Source: Hungatella_A sp034142505 (GTDB lineage: Bacteria > Bacillota > Clostridia > Lachnospirales > Lachnospiraceae). Taken from it: a DNA stretch of 64,000 nt. The notes beneath the pieces are model-generated. The model did no database searches and had not been told where the DNA came from. It was given only the letters and a program-made list of their open reading frames with translations. The DNA lies in NCBI GenBank assembly GCA_034142505.1, contig JAWZDV010000062.1, positions 62,001 to 126,000 of the forward strand, read 5' to 3'. The position numbers and the translations under genes are program-made. Shown here piece after piece: positions 41,945-50,477 of the stretch (its first letter is position 1; the number at the start of each line of letters is the position of its first letter).

Positions 41945-43624
41945 ATGAAAAAAGCTGTTAAACAATCAGTTATGATTCAATCACTCAATTTCTGTTCTAT
42001 TCTTGCAATGCTTGGAATTGTGTTCTCGTTTCTATGCTTTGTAAATGTGCGAAACAAGGTCAACAACGCAAACACGGACCGGTATGATTTAACCTACAAT
42101 GCCAACCGTTTTATGAACGGATCAGCCTATCTGACCAATGAAGTCCGGGCCTATGCCGCTACAGGTTCTGAGGAACACTACAACAATTACTGGAATGAGA
42201 TCAACAATTTGAAAAACCGGGAAATCGGCGTGGCGAACTTAAAGGAAATCGGCATCACCAGCGAAGAGCAGGCGATGATCGACTCTATGTCGTCCCTTTC
42301 CAACCAGCTCGTTCCACTGGAAACCCTGGCCATGGAAAATGTGAAGGCCGGAAAAATGGATCTGGCCGTTGACTATGTCTACGGACAGGAATACAGTGAT
42401 TCCATCGCAAAAATCAACGAGATTAAAAGCAATATTTTAGCTTCCCTGGATCATCGCAGTGAAAAGGAGATTAAACGTCTGGAAGGCGTCTCCACCTTGA
42501 TTAAATCCGTGTGTTTCCTGTTTATATTTGCAGTCGTATTTATGCAGGGCGCTGTCATCCTGTATGTGAGGAAAAAGATGATCCGTCCAATTGTGGCAAT
42601 CCGGGATGAGATGACAGAGTTTTCCAAAGGAAATCTCTCCTCCGATTTTCCCCTGGAACCGGACACTTCCGAGATTGGTATGCTGACCTACGCAATCAAG
42701 AATTCAAAAATAGAATTAAAACGGTATGTGGATGAGATCGCTAAAGCGATGGAAAAAATGTCGAACCGGAATTTTGACCTGTCTTTCAGCCAGTCCTTTG
42801 TTGGAGATTTTAAACCGATTGAGGATTCCATCTACCGGATGAGCCTTGCCATGTCATCGTCGCTGTCCCAGATGTCCAACGCGGCAAACCAGGTTGCCAA
42901 CAGCTCCGACCAGGTTGCCAACGGGGCGCAGGTCTCCGCACAGGGTGCAACAGAGCAGGCCAATTCCATTGAACACCTGACAGCAACCATAACTGCGCTT
43001 TTTGAACAGCTTCAGCAAAATGCAGATACCTCCGATAAAGCCAGTGAAATGGCAAAAGGAGCTGCTTCCGCCATCACGGACAGCAACGAACAGATGCAGC
43101 AGCTTATGACATCCATGTACAACATTGATTCCCAGTCCAAGGAAATCCGAAAGATTATCAAGACCATTGAAGATATCGCTTTCCAGACCAATATCCTGGC
43201 CCTCAACGCGGCGGTAGAGGCCGCACGGGCAGGGGCCGCCGGCAAAGGCTTTGCGGTGGTGGCCGATGAAGTACGCAGCCTGGCAGCCAAGAGTGCCGAG
43301 GCCGCACAGGACACCACACAGCTGATCGAAAGTTCCATTACGGCAATCAGCCAGGGTGTGAAACTGGCCCAGGCCACCGCGGATGATCTTTTACAGGTGG
43401 TCAGCGGCGCTGTCGAGACCACCGATCTTATCCAGAAGATCACCAATGCTACAAAAACACAGGCCCAGGCCCTTTCGCAGATCACCTCCGGCCTGGATCA
43501 GATTTCCAGTGTCGTTCAGCAAAGCTCCGCGGTCAGCGAGGAAAGCGCGGCTGCAAGCCAGGAATTATCCGGACAGGCGCAAATGCTTCAGAGCCTGATT
43601 AAACAGTTTAAGGTAAAACAATAA
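41945..43624 (+). CDS. Methyl-accepting chemotaxis protein
   Basis: 559 residues with membrane segments near 13-37 and 185-208 enclosing a four-helix sensory domain. A HAMP linker (about 210-265) follows, then a long coiled-coil signalling domain with the conserved tip EDIAFQTNILALNAAVEAARAG. It should sense an external compound and regulate CheA. The start has GGAGG six bases upstream. No other chemotaxis gene is in the window. The short external domain of about 150 residues is of the 4HB type, and its ligand is unknown. Confidence 0.93.
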   Translation: MKKAVKQSVMIQSLNFCSILAMLGIVFSFLCFVNVRNKVNNANTDRYDLTYNANRFMNGSAYLTNEVRAYAATGSEEHYNNYWNEINNLKNREIGVANLKEIGITSEEQAMIDSMSSLSNQLVPLETLAMENVKAGKMDLAVDYVYGQEYSDSIAKINEIKSNILASLDHRSEKEIKRLEGVSTLIKSVCFLFIFAVVFMQGAVILYVRKKMIRPIVAIRDEMTEFSKGNLSSDFPLEPDTSEIGMLTYAIKNSKIELKRYVDEIAKAMEKMSNRNFDLSFSQSFVGDFKPIEDSIYRMSLAMSSSLSQMSNAANQVANSSDQVANGAQVSAQGATEQANSIEHLTATITALFEQLQQNADTSDKASEMAKGAASAITDSNEQMQQLMTSMYNIDSQSKEIRKIIKTIEDIAFQTNILALNAAVEAARAGAAGKGFAVVADEVRSLAAKSAEAAQDTTQLIESSITAISQGVKLAQATADDLLQVVSGAVETTDLIQKITNATKTQAQALSQITSGLDQISSVVQQSSAVSEESAAASQELSGQAQMLQSLIKQFKVKQ

Positions 43625-43637
43625 TTGTGGATAGAAA

Positions 43638-43672
43638 AAAGGACCTCTTCTCTGACAGGAAGGGGTCCCATT
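43638..43672. terminator. Bidirectional terminator between chemoreceptor and flavoprotein
   Basis: GGACCTCTTC pairs with GAAGGGGTCC, flanked by an A-run on one side and CATTCTTTCT on the other, serving two convergent genes. Confidence 0.65.
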
Positions 43673-43683
43673 CTTTCTATTCT

Positions 43684-44307
43684 TTACCGGATAAAATTCG
43701 TTCTGTAATCTTTCTCAGCCTTTGGCATCTCAATGCCGTTCTCTCTTCCACAAGCGATGCATTTTAAAAGCCATGCCATATTTCTTGCCAGATTCCGCAT
43801 GGTCTGAAGGCCTTCTTCATCCTTCAGCACATCTTCCACACAGTTTCCGTGTACCACATTCCAGTAGGTCGAGGAAACCACCGGCATCTGGGAAATGGTG
43901 AAGTATTTGTTTAACTCATCAACCGTCGCCGTGGTTCCGGCTCTCCTGGCCGATGCGATGGCAGCCGCCGGTTTCCCTGCAAAATAACTTCCGCCCACAT
44001 AAAACATCCGGTCCAAAAGACTGATCAGGCTTCCATTGGCCGATGCGTAATAGACGGGGGAACCCACAACCAGTCCGTCCGCCTGTCTCATTTTCTCCAC
44101 ACACTCATTGACAATATCATCGGTAAATACACAGCTGTGTCTGTCCTTACAGGTTCCACAGCCAATACAGCCGTGTATACCGGCTGTCCCGATCTGCACA
44201 ATCTCCGTCTCAATCCCCTGGTTATGCAGTTCCTTTGCCACTTCGCCAAGGGCGGTAAACGTACATCCACTTTTCCTTGGACTTCCATTTAACATCAGTA
44301 CTTTCAT
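43684..44307 (-). CDS. Flavodoxin-fold NAD(P)H-dependent oxidoreductase (iron-sulfur flavoprotein-like)
   Basis: The start MKVLMLNGSPRKSGCT is the FMN phosphate-binding loop of the FMN-reductase family. The cysteine cluster CIGCGTCKDRHSC at about 47-59 suggests an iron-sulfur or redox cysteine site as in iron-sulfur flavoproteins, although the usual four-cysteine spacing is not exact. GSPVYYASANG contributes to FMN binding. ATG at 44307 with GGAGG upstream is preferred to 44337. Length is 207 residues. It is likely a soluble quinone, nitro or disulfide reductase; the substrate is unknown. Confidence 0.85.
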   Translation of the reverse strand: MKVLMLNGSPRKSGCTFTALGEVAKELHNQGIETEIVQIGTAGIHGCIGCGTCKDRHSCVFTDDIVNECVEKMRQADGLVVGSPVYYASANGSLISLLDRMFYVGGSYFAGKPAAAIASARRAGTTATVDELNKYFTISQMPVVSSTYWNVVHGNCVEDVLKDEEGLQTMRNLARNMAWLLKCIACGRENGIEMPKAEKDYRTNFIR

Positions 44308-44447
44308 GTCGCTGCCTCCATTTGTCCTATGACCCATATGCTCCCGCCCTCACATAAAAACACCCGGTCTCTGTGTCAGACAGGAATCTTTTGTTTCTCC
44401 TCTATCTTATCACAAAAACCGGATGTTCTTCCATTATTTATTAAATT

Positions 44448-45737
44448 TTAATTTCCAAAGTATTGATTCACCCCGGCCAGCAGTCCGTCCGCCAGTGTAG
44501 CAAGCGTTCCATCGGAATGGTCGGAGGCTTTATCTCCCAGCTCGATATCAACCGAGGGAATCGTGGAAAATGAGGTCTGGGTCAGATCCATCTCCATGGC
44601 CCCGTTTGAGAATATTTTCACTCCTGCGCCCTTCAATCCGGCAACCAGGCTTTCGCCCAGAGCGTTGTGTTTCTGCCAGTTGGATTTCACCGGCTCCATA
44701 TTCCGGTAAGACTCCACGTTGGGTACGCTCATGTAAAATGCTCCCTTGTTGCTGGTGGTGGAATCCCAGTGCAGCGCGATATGGCAGTCCGCCATATTGT
44801 TGGCGATCACCGTTCTCGCAATATTGTCCAGCTGCACGTCATCGGTCTCCCGGATCATCAGCACATCGTAGCCGGCCGCCAGCAGCTTGTCTTTCAATTT
44901 CTTTGCCATGGCAAGAGTCACCTTGGCTTCCGCCGTTCCGTCGGAAAACTGCATCCCGCTGGAAACGGCCACCGCCGTAGTGGCACCGGCACTTGTTGTT
45001 CCTCCGGTCACCTTGGCCGTCCCGTCTGGGTGGCACTGGGTCTTTACGCTGGAACCGCCCTTTGTCCCGTGGCCTGCATTGACGCAGACGGTGATATTCT
45101 TGCGGGATGCCGCTTCGGACTTGTAAAGTGTGGCCGCGCCGGAATTGATCTTGGAGAAATCCGCATATTTCCAGGAAGGGTTCAGTTTTACCTCCCCGCC
45201 ATTGGCTGCCGCCTTTGCACTCTCCGTCTCCGGCTGGGTTACAGACACATACTGGGTGGAAATGTAGCAGGTCTTCTCCTGATACACCACCCGGCTCCAG
45301 GTATCACTGACCGCCGTCCGTTTGAGGGCGGTTCCCCGGCCAAGAGTCGCAGCCACTTCCGCCGCTGTACTGGCATCGGTCCGCAGATTCACCTGGTCGC
45401 CTGTCACATAGACCGTCTCATCGGTATCGGTAAATGACGGCGCCGTCTCTGTCATAATCGTGGTTTCCAGAGCGCTGCTCTCCACGCGGACCGATTCCCC
45501 GGCAGATACGCCTTCGCCGGTCCCGCTGGCAGTCTCTGCCTTCTCTGACTCACCGGCGCCGGAACCCATAACACCGTCTGCACTGCCCGGCGCCTGGGCG
45601 CTCTCCGGTATTTCCACCGGCTCATAAGTTTTCCCACATCCATTGACCGACAACGCAGCTGCCGCTATGGCCGCCACAATCCAGGACTTACGGCGGATGC
45701 CGCGCCGCCTTTTTTGTACCTGTTTCCAACGATTCAT
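44448..45737 (-). CDS. N-acetylmuramoyl-L-alanine amidase, lipoprotein-like, with SH3b domain
   Basis: Residues 1-34 form a signal sequence ending in VNGC, an imperfect lipobox. A Ser/Gly/Glu-rich linker follows to about residue 105, then a bacterial SH3 domain (VNLRTDAST, ISTQYVSV). The C-terminal Amidase_3 domain has zinc residues in NAGHG, EAKVTLAMA and ALHWDS and the catalytic Glu in IELGD. It cleaves the bond between muramic acid and the stem peptide. Its ATG overlaps the mnmA stop by four bases, so it is translated from the nifS-nifU-mnmA unit, an unusual partner set. Confidence 0.9.
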   Translation of the reverse strand: MNRWKQVQKRRRGIRRKSWIVAAIAAAALSVNGCGKTYEPVEIPESAQAPGSADGVMGSGAGESEKAETASGTGEGVSAGESVRVESSALETTIMTETAPSFTDTDETVYVTGDQVNLRTDASTAAEVAATLGRGTALKRTAVSDTWSRVVYQEKTCYISTQYVSVTQPETESAKAAANGGEVKLNPSWKYADFSKINSGAATLYKSEAASRKNITVCVNAGHGTKGGSSVKTQCHPDGTAKVTGGTTSAGATTAVAVSSGMQFSDGTAEAKVTLAMAKKLKDKLLAAGYDVLMIRETDDVQLDNIARTVIANNMADCHIALHWDSTTSNKGAFYMSVPNVESYRNMEPVKSNWQKHNALGESLVAGLKGAGVKIFSNGAMEMDLTQTSFSTIPSVDIELGDKASDHSDGTLATLADGLLAGVNQYFGN

Positions 45738-46813
45738 CTGATAATACCTCCGCCCACAACGTAATCTCCATCGTAAAATACCACTGCCTGTCCCGGCGTG
45801 ATGGCGCGCTGGGGCTCTTCAAATACACATTCCACTACGTCATCCTCCACTTCCCGGATAATGCAGTGCGCGCCTTTGTGGCTGTAACGGATTTTCGCCG
45901 TCACCTGCATCTCCTTTCCATGGAGTCCGTCAATGGCCATCCAGTTGAGATGATCGCATCGCAGGGTATCCGAGAAAACATCCTCCGAATCCCCGATGAC
46001 CACCTCGTTGGTCTCCGGGCGGATCTCCACCACGAAAACCGGTCTCTTCATGGACAGGTTCAGTCCTTTCCGCTGGCCGATGGTGTAGTGGGTGATCCCT
46101 TTGTGGCGGCCGAGGACATTTCCATCTAAATCTACGAAATTGCCCTCCGGCAGTCCGGTATCGGAATGTTCTTCGATAAATTTTGCATAATCATGATCCG
46201 GAATGAAGCAGATCTCCTGGCTGTCCGGCTTGCTGGCCACCTGAAGATGAATCCGGTCCGCAATTGCCCGGATCTCTTCCTTGCTGTACTCTCCCACCGG
46301 CATCAGCGTGTGTGCCAGCTGGTACTGGGTTAAATTGTACAGGGCGTAGGTCTGGTCCTTGGCGGCCGTCACCGATTTTCTCAGGGCATATCTCCCGTTT
46401 GGAAGCTGTTCGATTCTGGCATAATGGCCGGTGGCAATGTACTCCGCCCCGATGTCCAGACTCCTCTTTAACAGGGACTCCCACTTGACATACCGGTTGC
46501 AGGCGATGCACGGATTGGGGGTTCGCCCGTGGATATATTCTTCCACAAAATAATCGATGACATGCTCCTTGAATTCCTGACGGAAATTCATCACATAATA
46601 GGGAATGCCAAGTTCCCAGGCCACCCGTCTGGCGTCGTCCACGGCGCTTAAGCCGCAGCAGCCGCCATTTTCCTCCTGGATCTCTGCCTCTTCCTCCTGC
46701 CAGATCTGCATGGTGACACCCACCACATCGTATCCCTGTTCTTTTAAAAGGTAAGCTCCGACCGAGGAATCGACCCCGCCGGACATGCCTATCACTACTT
46801 TCTTTCCACTCAT
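45734..46813 (-). CDS. mnmA: tRNA-specific 2-thiouridylase MnmA
   Basis: The 359-residue enzyme has the PP-loop GMSGGVDSS near residues 9-17. The first active cysteine lies in NPCIACNRYVKW and the second in SQEICFIPDHDYAKF, with the late MTGQ-like ITPGQAVVFY. It thiolates U34 of tRNAs for Lys, Glu and Gln, taking sulfur from a cysteine desulfurase. The nifS and nifU genes directly upstream supply that sulfur chemistry, a common Firmicute arrangement. Confidence 0.96.
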   Translation of the reverse strand: MSGKKVVIGMSGGVDSSVGAYLLKEQGYDVVGVTMQIWQEEEAEIQEENGGCCGLSAVDDARRVAWELGIPYYVMNFRQEFKEHVIDYFVEEYIHGRTPNPCIACNRYVKWESLLKRSLDIGAEYIATGHYARIEQLPNGRYALRKSVTAAKDQTYALYNLTQYQLAHTLMPVGEYSKEEIRAIADRIHLQVASKPDSQEICFIPDHDYAKFIEEHSDTGLPEGNFVDLDGNVLGRHKGITHYTIGQRKGLNLSMKRPVFVVEIRPETNEVVIGDSEDVFSDTLRCDHLNWMAIDGLHGKEMQVTAKIRYSHKGAHCIIREVEDDVVECVFEEPQRAITPGQAVVFYDGDYVVGGGIIR

Positions 46814-46831
46814 AGATTCCTGTCCTGTGTT

Positions 46832-47275
46832 TTAGTACTCTTCTTCTGCCTCTTCCTCATGTTCGCTGATGTCGGTTTTTGGCTGTACCAGTCCCTCGAT
46901 CTCGATTCCATTTTTCTGGGCATAATCCCAAAGAGCCGCGTGAATTGCTTCTTCTGCTAATAAAGAACAGTGTACCTTAACCGATGGCAATCCGTCAAGC
47001 GCTTCCATCACCGCTTTGTTGGTAATTTTCATGGCTTCCTGGACCGTCTTGCCCTTCACAAGCTCGGTGGCCATGCTGCTGGTCGCCACCGCGGCGCCGC
47101 AGCCGTATGTCTTGAATTTGACATCCCGGATGACCTGGTTCTCATCAATATCCAGGTACATCCGCATGATGTCTCCACATTTTGGGTTGCCCACGGTTCC
47201 GACACCGCTGGGGTTTTCCATTTCTCCTACATTTCTCGGGTGCTCAAAATGATCTATTACTTTCTCTGTATACAT
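46832..47275 (-). CDS. nifU: Iron-sulfur cluster scaffold (NifU/IscU type)
   Basis: The 147-residue protein has the three scaffold cysteines in NPKCGD, YGCGAAVA and VHCSLLAEEA, the IscU pattern. It starts MYTEKVIDHFEHPRNVGEM, typical of clostridial NifU. It receives sulfur from the cysteine desulfurase encoded 53 bases upstream and assembles clusters. The acidic tail EHEEEAEEEY is longer than usual. The ribosome site AGGAG is close to the ATG. Confidence 0.95.
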   Translation of the reverse strand: MYTEKVIDHFEHPRNVGEMENPSGVGTVGNPKCGDIMRMYLDIDENQVIRDVKFKTYGCGAAVATSSMATELVKGKTVQEAMKITNKAVMEALDGLPSVKVHCSLLAEEAIHAALWDYAQKNGIEIEGLVQPKTDISEHEEEAEEEY

Positions 47276-47328
47276 AATCTTTCTCCTATTGTTTTCTATT
47301 AATTTATGATCTATAATCCGTTGATATT

Positions 47329-48513
47329 TTATCGTCTCTGATGCTTCATAAAATCTTCATAGAGCGGTGACATTCCCCGCAGGTATGCCACAATCTCTTT
47401 TACCTGTTCTACCACATAATCCATCTCTTCTTTTGTGTTATCCTCGTTCAGCGTTAAACGGAGAGAGCCGTGGGCAATCTCGTGGGGCAGGCCGATGGCC
47501 AGCAGCACGTGGGACGGGTCTAAGGAACCGGAGGTACAGGCGGAACCGCTGGAACCGCAGATTCCGGCCATATCCAGCTTGATTAAGAGGGATTCTCCCT
47601 CGATGAACTGGAACGCCACGTTTACATTGTTGCTTAGACGGCTGGTTCTGTGTCCGTTGATTCTGGTGTAGGGAACCTCCGCCATGATGCGGTCCATCAA
47701 ATAGTCGCGCAGCTCCGTTTCTTTTTTCGCGCGGGCCTCTAAGGTCTCCTGGGCCAGTTCCACGGCGCGGCCGTAGCCGACGATACCGGGAACATTTTCC
47801 GTGCCGCCCCGGCGTTTGCGCTCCTGGGCGCCGCCGTGAATGAAGGAGCGGGTCTTGATTCCGGTACGGATATAGAGAAATCCGATGCCCTTGGGGCCGT
47901 TGATCTTGTGGCCGCTGGAGCTTAGCATGTCGATGTGATACTCATCCACATTGATCGGCACATGGCAGTAGGCCTGAACCGCGTCGGTGTGAAATAAGAT
48001 ACCGTGCTCCTTTGCGATGGCGCCGATCTCCTTGATGGGCTCGATGGTGCCGATCTCATTGTTGGCAAACATGATGGAAATGAGGATGGTGGTCGGACGG
48101 ATCGCTTTCTTTAATTCGTCCAGTTTTATCACGCCGTTCTCATCCACGTCCAAATAAGTCACCTCAAAACCGCGCTTTTCTAGATACTCGCAGGTGTGAA
48201 GCACCGCGTGATGCTCAATCTTGCTGGTGATAATGTGGTTTCCCTTGCCCTGGTAGGCCTCCGCCGTGGCTTTAATGGCCCAGTTGTCGGACTCGGTTCC
48301 TCCTGCGGTAAAATATATCTCATTGCTCTTTGCCCCGAGGGAAGCCGCAATGGTCTCACGTGCGTGGGCAATGGCCTTTTTGCACGGGGTTGAAAATTCA
48401 TATACCGATGATGGATTCCCATAATATTCGGTAAAATAGGGCAGCATCGCCTCCACGACCTCCGGCCGTGTCTTTGTCGTTGCCGCGTTGTCTAAATAAA
48501 TCGTCTGTTTCAT
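47329..48513 (-). CDS. nifS: Cysteine desulfurase (NifS type)
   Basis: The 394-residue PLP enzyme begins IYLDNAATTKTRPEV. It has the PLP lysine in SSSGHKINGPKG and the persulfide cysteine in GSACTSGSLDPSHVL. It releases sulfur from cysteine for iron-sulfur clusters (NifU, next gene) and tRNA thiolation (MnmA, third gene). The mobile-loop sequence with SSGSACTSG is the class I form. It heads the four-gene unit. Confidence 0.96.
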   Translation of the reverse strand: MKQTIYLDNAATTKTRPEVVEAMLPYFTEYYGNPSSVYEFSTPCKKAIAHARETIAASLGAKSNEIYFTAGGTESDNWAIKATAEAYQGKGNHIITSKIEHHAVLHTCEYLEKRGFEVTYLDVDENGVIKLDELKKAIRPTTILISIMFANNEIGTIEPIKEIGAIAKEHGILFHTDAVQAYCHVPINVDEYHIDMLSSSGHKINGPKGIGFLYIRTGIKTRSFIHGGAQERKRRGGTENVPGIVGYGRAVELAQETLEARAKKETELRDYLMDRIMAEVPYTRINGHRTSRLSNNVNVAFQFIEGESLLIKLDMAGICGSSGSACTSGSLDPSHVLLAIGLPHEIAHGSLRLTLNEDNTKEEMDYVVEQVKEIVAYLRGMSPLYEDFMKHQRR

Positions 48514-48622
48514 CAGTGTAAACCGCCTTTCTTGTAGTACTAAAGTTCAAAGCTTCATCTACATAACCTATTATATATTATATTCCTACTTTTTCAATAG
48601 GAATTAAAATAAATTTAGAAAT

Positions 48623-48658
48623 AGCCGCTGACATTTATGTTCTGTTCTGTCAGCGGCT
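48623..48658 (-). terminator. Terminator of the flavoredoxin gene
   Basis: Perfect 11-bp stem AGCCGCTGACA/TGTCAGCGGCT. On the minus strand it is followed by ATTTCTAAATTTATTTT. Confidence 0.75.
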
Positions 48659-48661
48659 GGA

Positions 48662-48701
48662 AATCCGTTGCTTCTTGACCAGCTTTTGGGGCAGGAAGAT
48701 A
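48662..48701. repeat. Diverged copy of the right end of the 2866-3003 repeat
   Basis: ATCCGTTGCTTCTTGACCAG matches ATCCGATGCTTCTTGACCGG of the element at 2866-3003. The hairpin is kept although the bases differ (CTTCTTG with CAGGAAG). It lies between the flavoredoxin stop and its terminator. Confidence 0.5.
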
Positions 48702-48720
48702 TGACTTCTGAACTGATAGA

Positions 48721-49425
48721 TTATGCTTCTACCAGCTTAAATTGATCGGCGCCCTGCTTGCAGATGGGGCAGGTAAAATCAGCAGGAAGTTCGTCGCCTT
48801 CGTAGACGTAGCCGCAGACCTGGCAGACCCATTTGCGGGTGCTCTCTTTTTTACAGGCCTGGCCGCCGGCCTCTGCTGTCCGGTCCGCCAAATCAGCTGC
48901 ACCGGCCCCGTTATTCGTATCGGCTTCCGGCAGATAAGTCGGCGCATTCTTCGGGGCTTTCCCTTTGACTACCTTGTGATAGTAGGCGTAGGTCATGGCA
49001 TCGGCCGCGCCCTCATAGACATCTCCCTCCACCACTTCACCAAGGAAGACCGTATGGGTCGCTGTCTCCATTCTGTCAATGACTCTGCACACCACGTAAC
49101 CGCAGGAATCTTTGACAACCGGAACCCCCTCTACCATCTCATATGCGACGGAGTCAAATTTGTTGACGTCTTTACCGCACTGGAATCCAAACGTTCCAAT
49201 TAACCCAGGGTCAGAATTCTCCGCCAGAATGGAAAAGGCGAATTTGCCGCTGGCGGAAATACAGCCATTCGTGTAATTGTCGTGGTTGATGCTGACCGCA
49301 ATGGTGGCCGGCGATGATGTAATCTGCATGATGCTGTTGGCAATGCAGCCGGTCGGCCTTCCATGATCTACCGTTGATACCACATAAACCCCATACGACA
49401 TACTTCTGAAAATATTTGCGTTCAT
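48721..49425 (-). CDS. Flavin reductase-rubredoxin fusion (flavoredoxin type)
   Basis: Residues 1-165 are a flavin-reductase-like FMN-binding domain (FRSMSYGVYVVSTVDHGRPTG, then ANSIMQITSSPATIAVSIN). After a variable linker, residues 185-234 are a rubredoxin with WVCQVCGYVYEG and FTCPICKQGADQF, giving four iron-binding cysteines. Such fusions pass electrons from reduced rubredoxin or NADH systems to FMN and are typical of anaerobes, where they may serve oxygen or peroxide defence. AGGAGG lies nine bases before ATG. Confidence 0.93.
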   Translation of the reverse strand: MNANIFRSMSYGVYVVSTVDHGRPTGCIANSIMQITSSPATIAVSINHDNYTNGCISASGKFAFSILAENSDPGLIGTFGFQCGKDVNKFDSVAYEMVEGVPVVKDSCGYVVCRVIDRMETATHTVFLGEVVEGDVYEGAADAMTYAYYHKVVKGKAPKNAPTYLPEADTNNGAGAADLADRTAEAGGQACKKESTRKWVCQVCGYVYEGDELPADFTCPICKQGADQFKLVEA

Positions 49426-49530
49426 GTTATTCCCTCCTAATTTTTATTAATCCGTTCTTTTTAATAATAGTAATTGTTATTGATTTAAGTATAACAGACT
49501 GGCTTTAAATGTCAAGTGTGATTTCATGAT

Positions 49531-50129
49531 TCAGGGTTGTTTTATAAGAGAAGATTTCACTTTCTCAATAAATGTAACTGCTAGATCCGTATCCTGATGG
49601 ATTTCCTGTATGGTTTTGTTTTTGAGAAGCATGGTTTTTACGATTTTTTCTTCCGCCTCTTCTCTGCCCTCTTGTCTCCCTTCCTCAATAATCTCCCTCT
49701 CAATCTGTGTCATCCGCATCTCCTCCCTAACCTTATCTCTGAATTTCTTATCAATGATCTTGTCCGTAAATGTCAAAATTCCTGCCAGCGACCGGACAGC
49801 CTGGCCATGATCCTCCAGTTTCTTAGCCATATTTACTGCATCTACAATGAGTTTCTGCTTCTCTTGATTCCCTTTCACAGTTAACGGAAGAATCATAAGT
49901 TCCATCAACTCCTCTTCCGAAAGTTTTTCCTGCCTGCAGATTTTCTCATTCAGCCGGTTATAAACCTCACTGGTCGCAGCTCATTACTCTCAATCACCGG
50001 CAGATTCGTTGGCAAAATATCCACAACTTTCAAGTGAGGCAGACCAAAAGCCGCCAGACTTTTCCCCTTCAGGGTCTCCCCCATGACCTTGGCTGTGATA
50101 TCTTTATTCTGATATGCAATATCACTCAT
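49531..50129 (-). pseudogene. Remnant of an Rpn-family / PD-(D/E)XK nuclease-transposase gene
   Basis: An N-terminal piece from ATG 50129 (MSDIAYQNKDITAKVMGETL, then AAFGLPHLKVVDILPTN) stops after about 60 codons. A C-terminal piece in another frame (RLNEKICRQEKLSEEELMELM, then EIIEEGRQEGREEAEEKIVK) follows. Both match the ends of recombination-promoting nuclease proteins of about 300 residues. The catalytic PD-(D/E)XK core between them is gone, so this is an internal deletion plus frameshift. The ribosome site AAAGGA is still present before the ATG. Confidence 0.75.
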
Positions 50130-50477
50130 ATTCTTTTCCTTTCTTCATTATACGTTATTTTAACTCCTCCATGCAAGATAAAATCAAAAGAACAGATCCA
50201 TATTCATCACCAGCTTTCTGCTTCCCTCAATATCCGGAATTGTTTGTGGAAACCACAATGAAACTACTTGAAAATTTGAATAAAAAAGGATAGACTCCTT
50301 TTTGATGTGTTTAGTCTAACAGAATTCTACGAACATGTCAAGCTTGATTCTTTCGAACCATATTTGAACCATTTTACATGTTGGTACCGCTCCCTTCGGC
50401 ATCGGACCGTCTTTCAAGCGCATATTTACCCATCTGCAAAATATACTTAATAATAATACCCCTGCTAGGAAGACTCA
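50130..50477. other. Intergenic region with one terminator-like hairpin
   Basis: 348 bases without a supportable gene. The only clear structure is AAAAAGGA-TAGAC-TCCTTTTT (50283-50303), flanked by A and T runs, which could terminate in either direction. An AGGAAG ribosome site for the flippase gene is at the right end. Confidence 0.5.
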
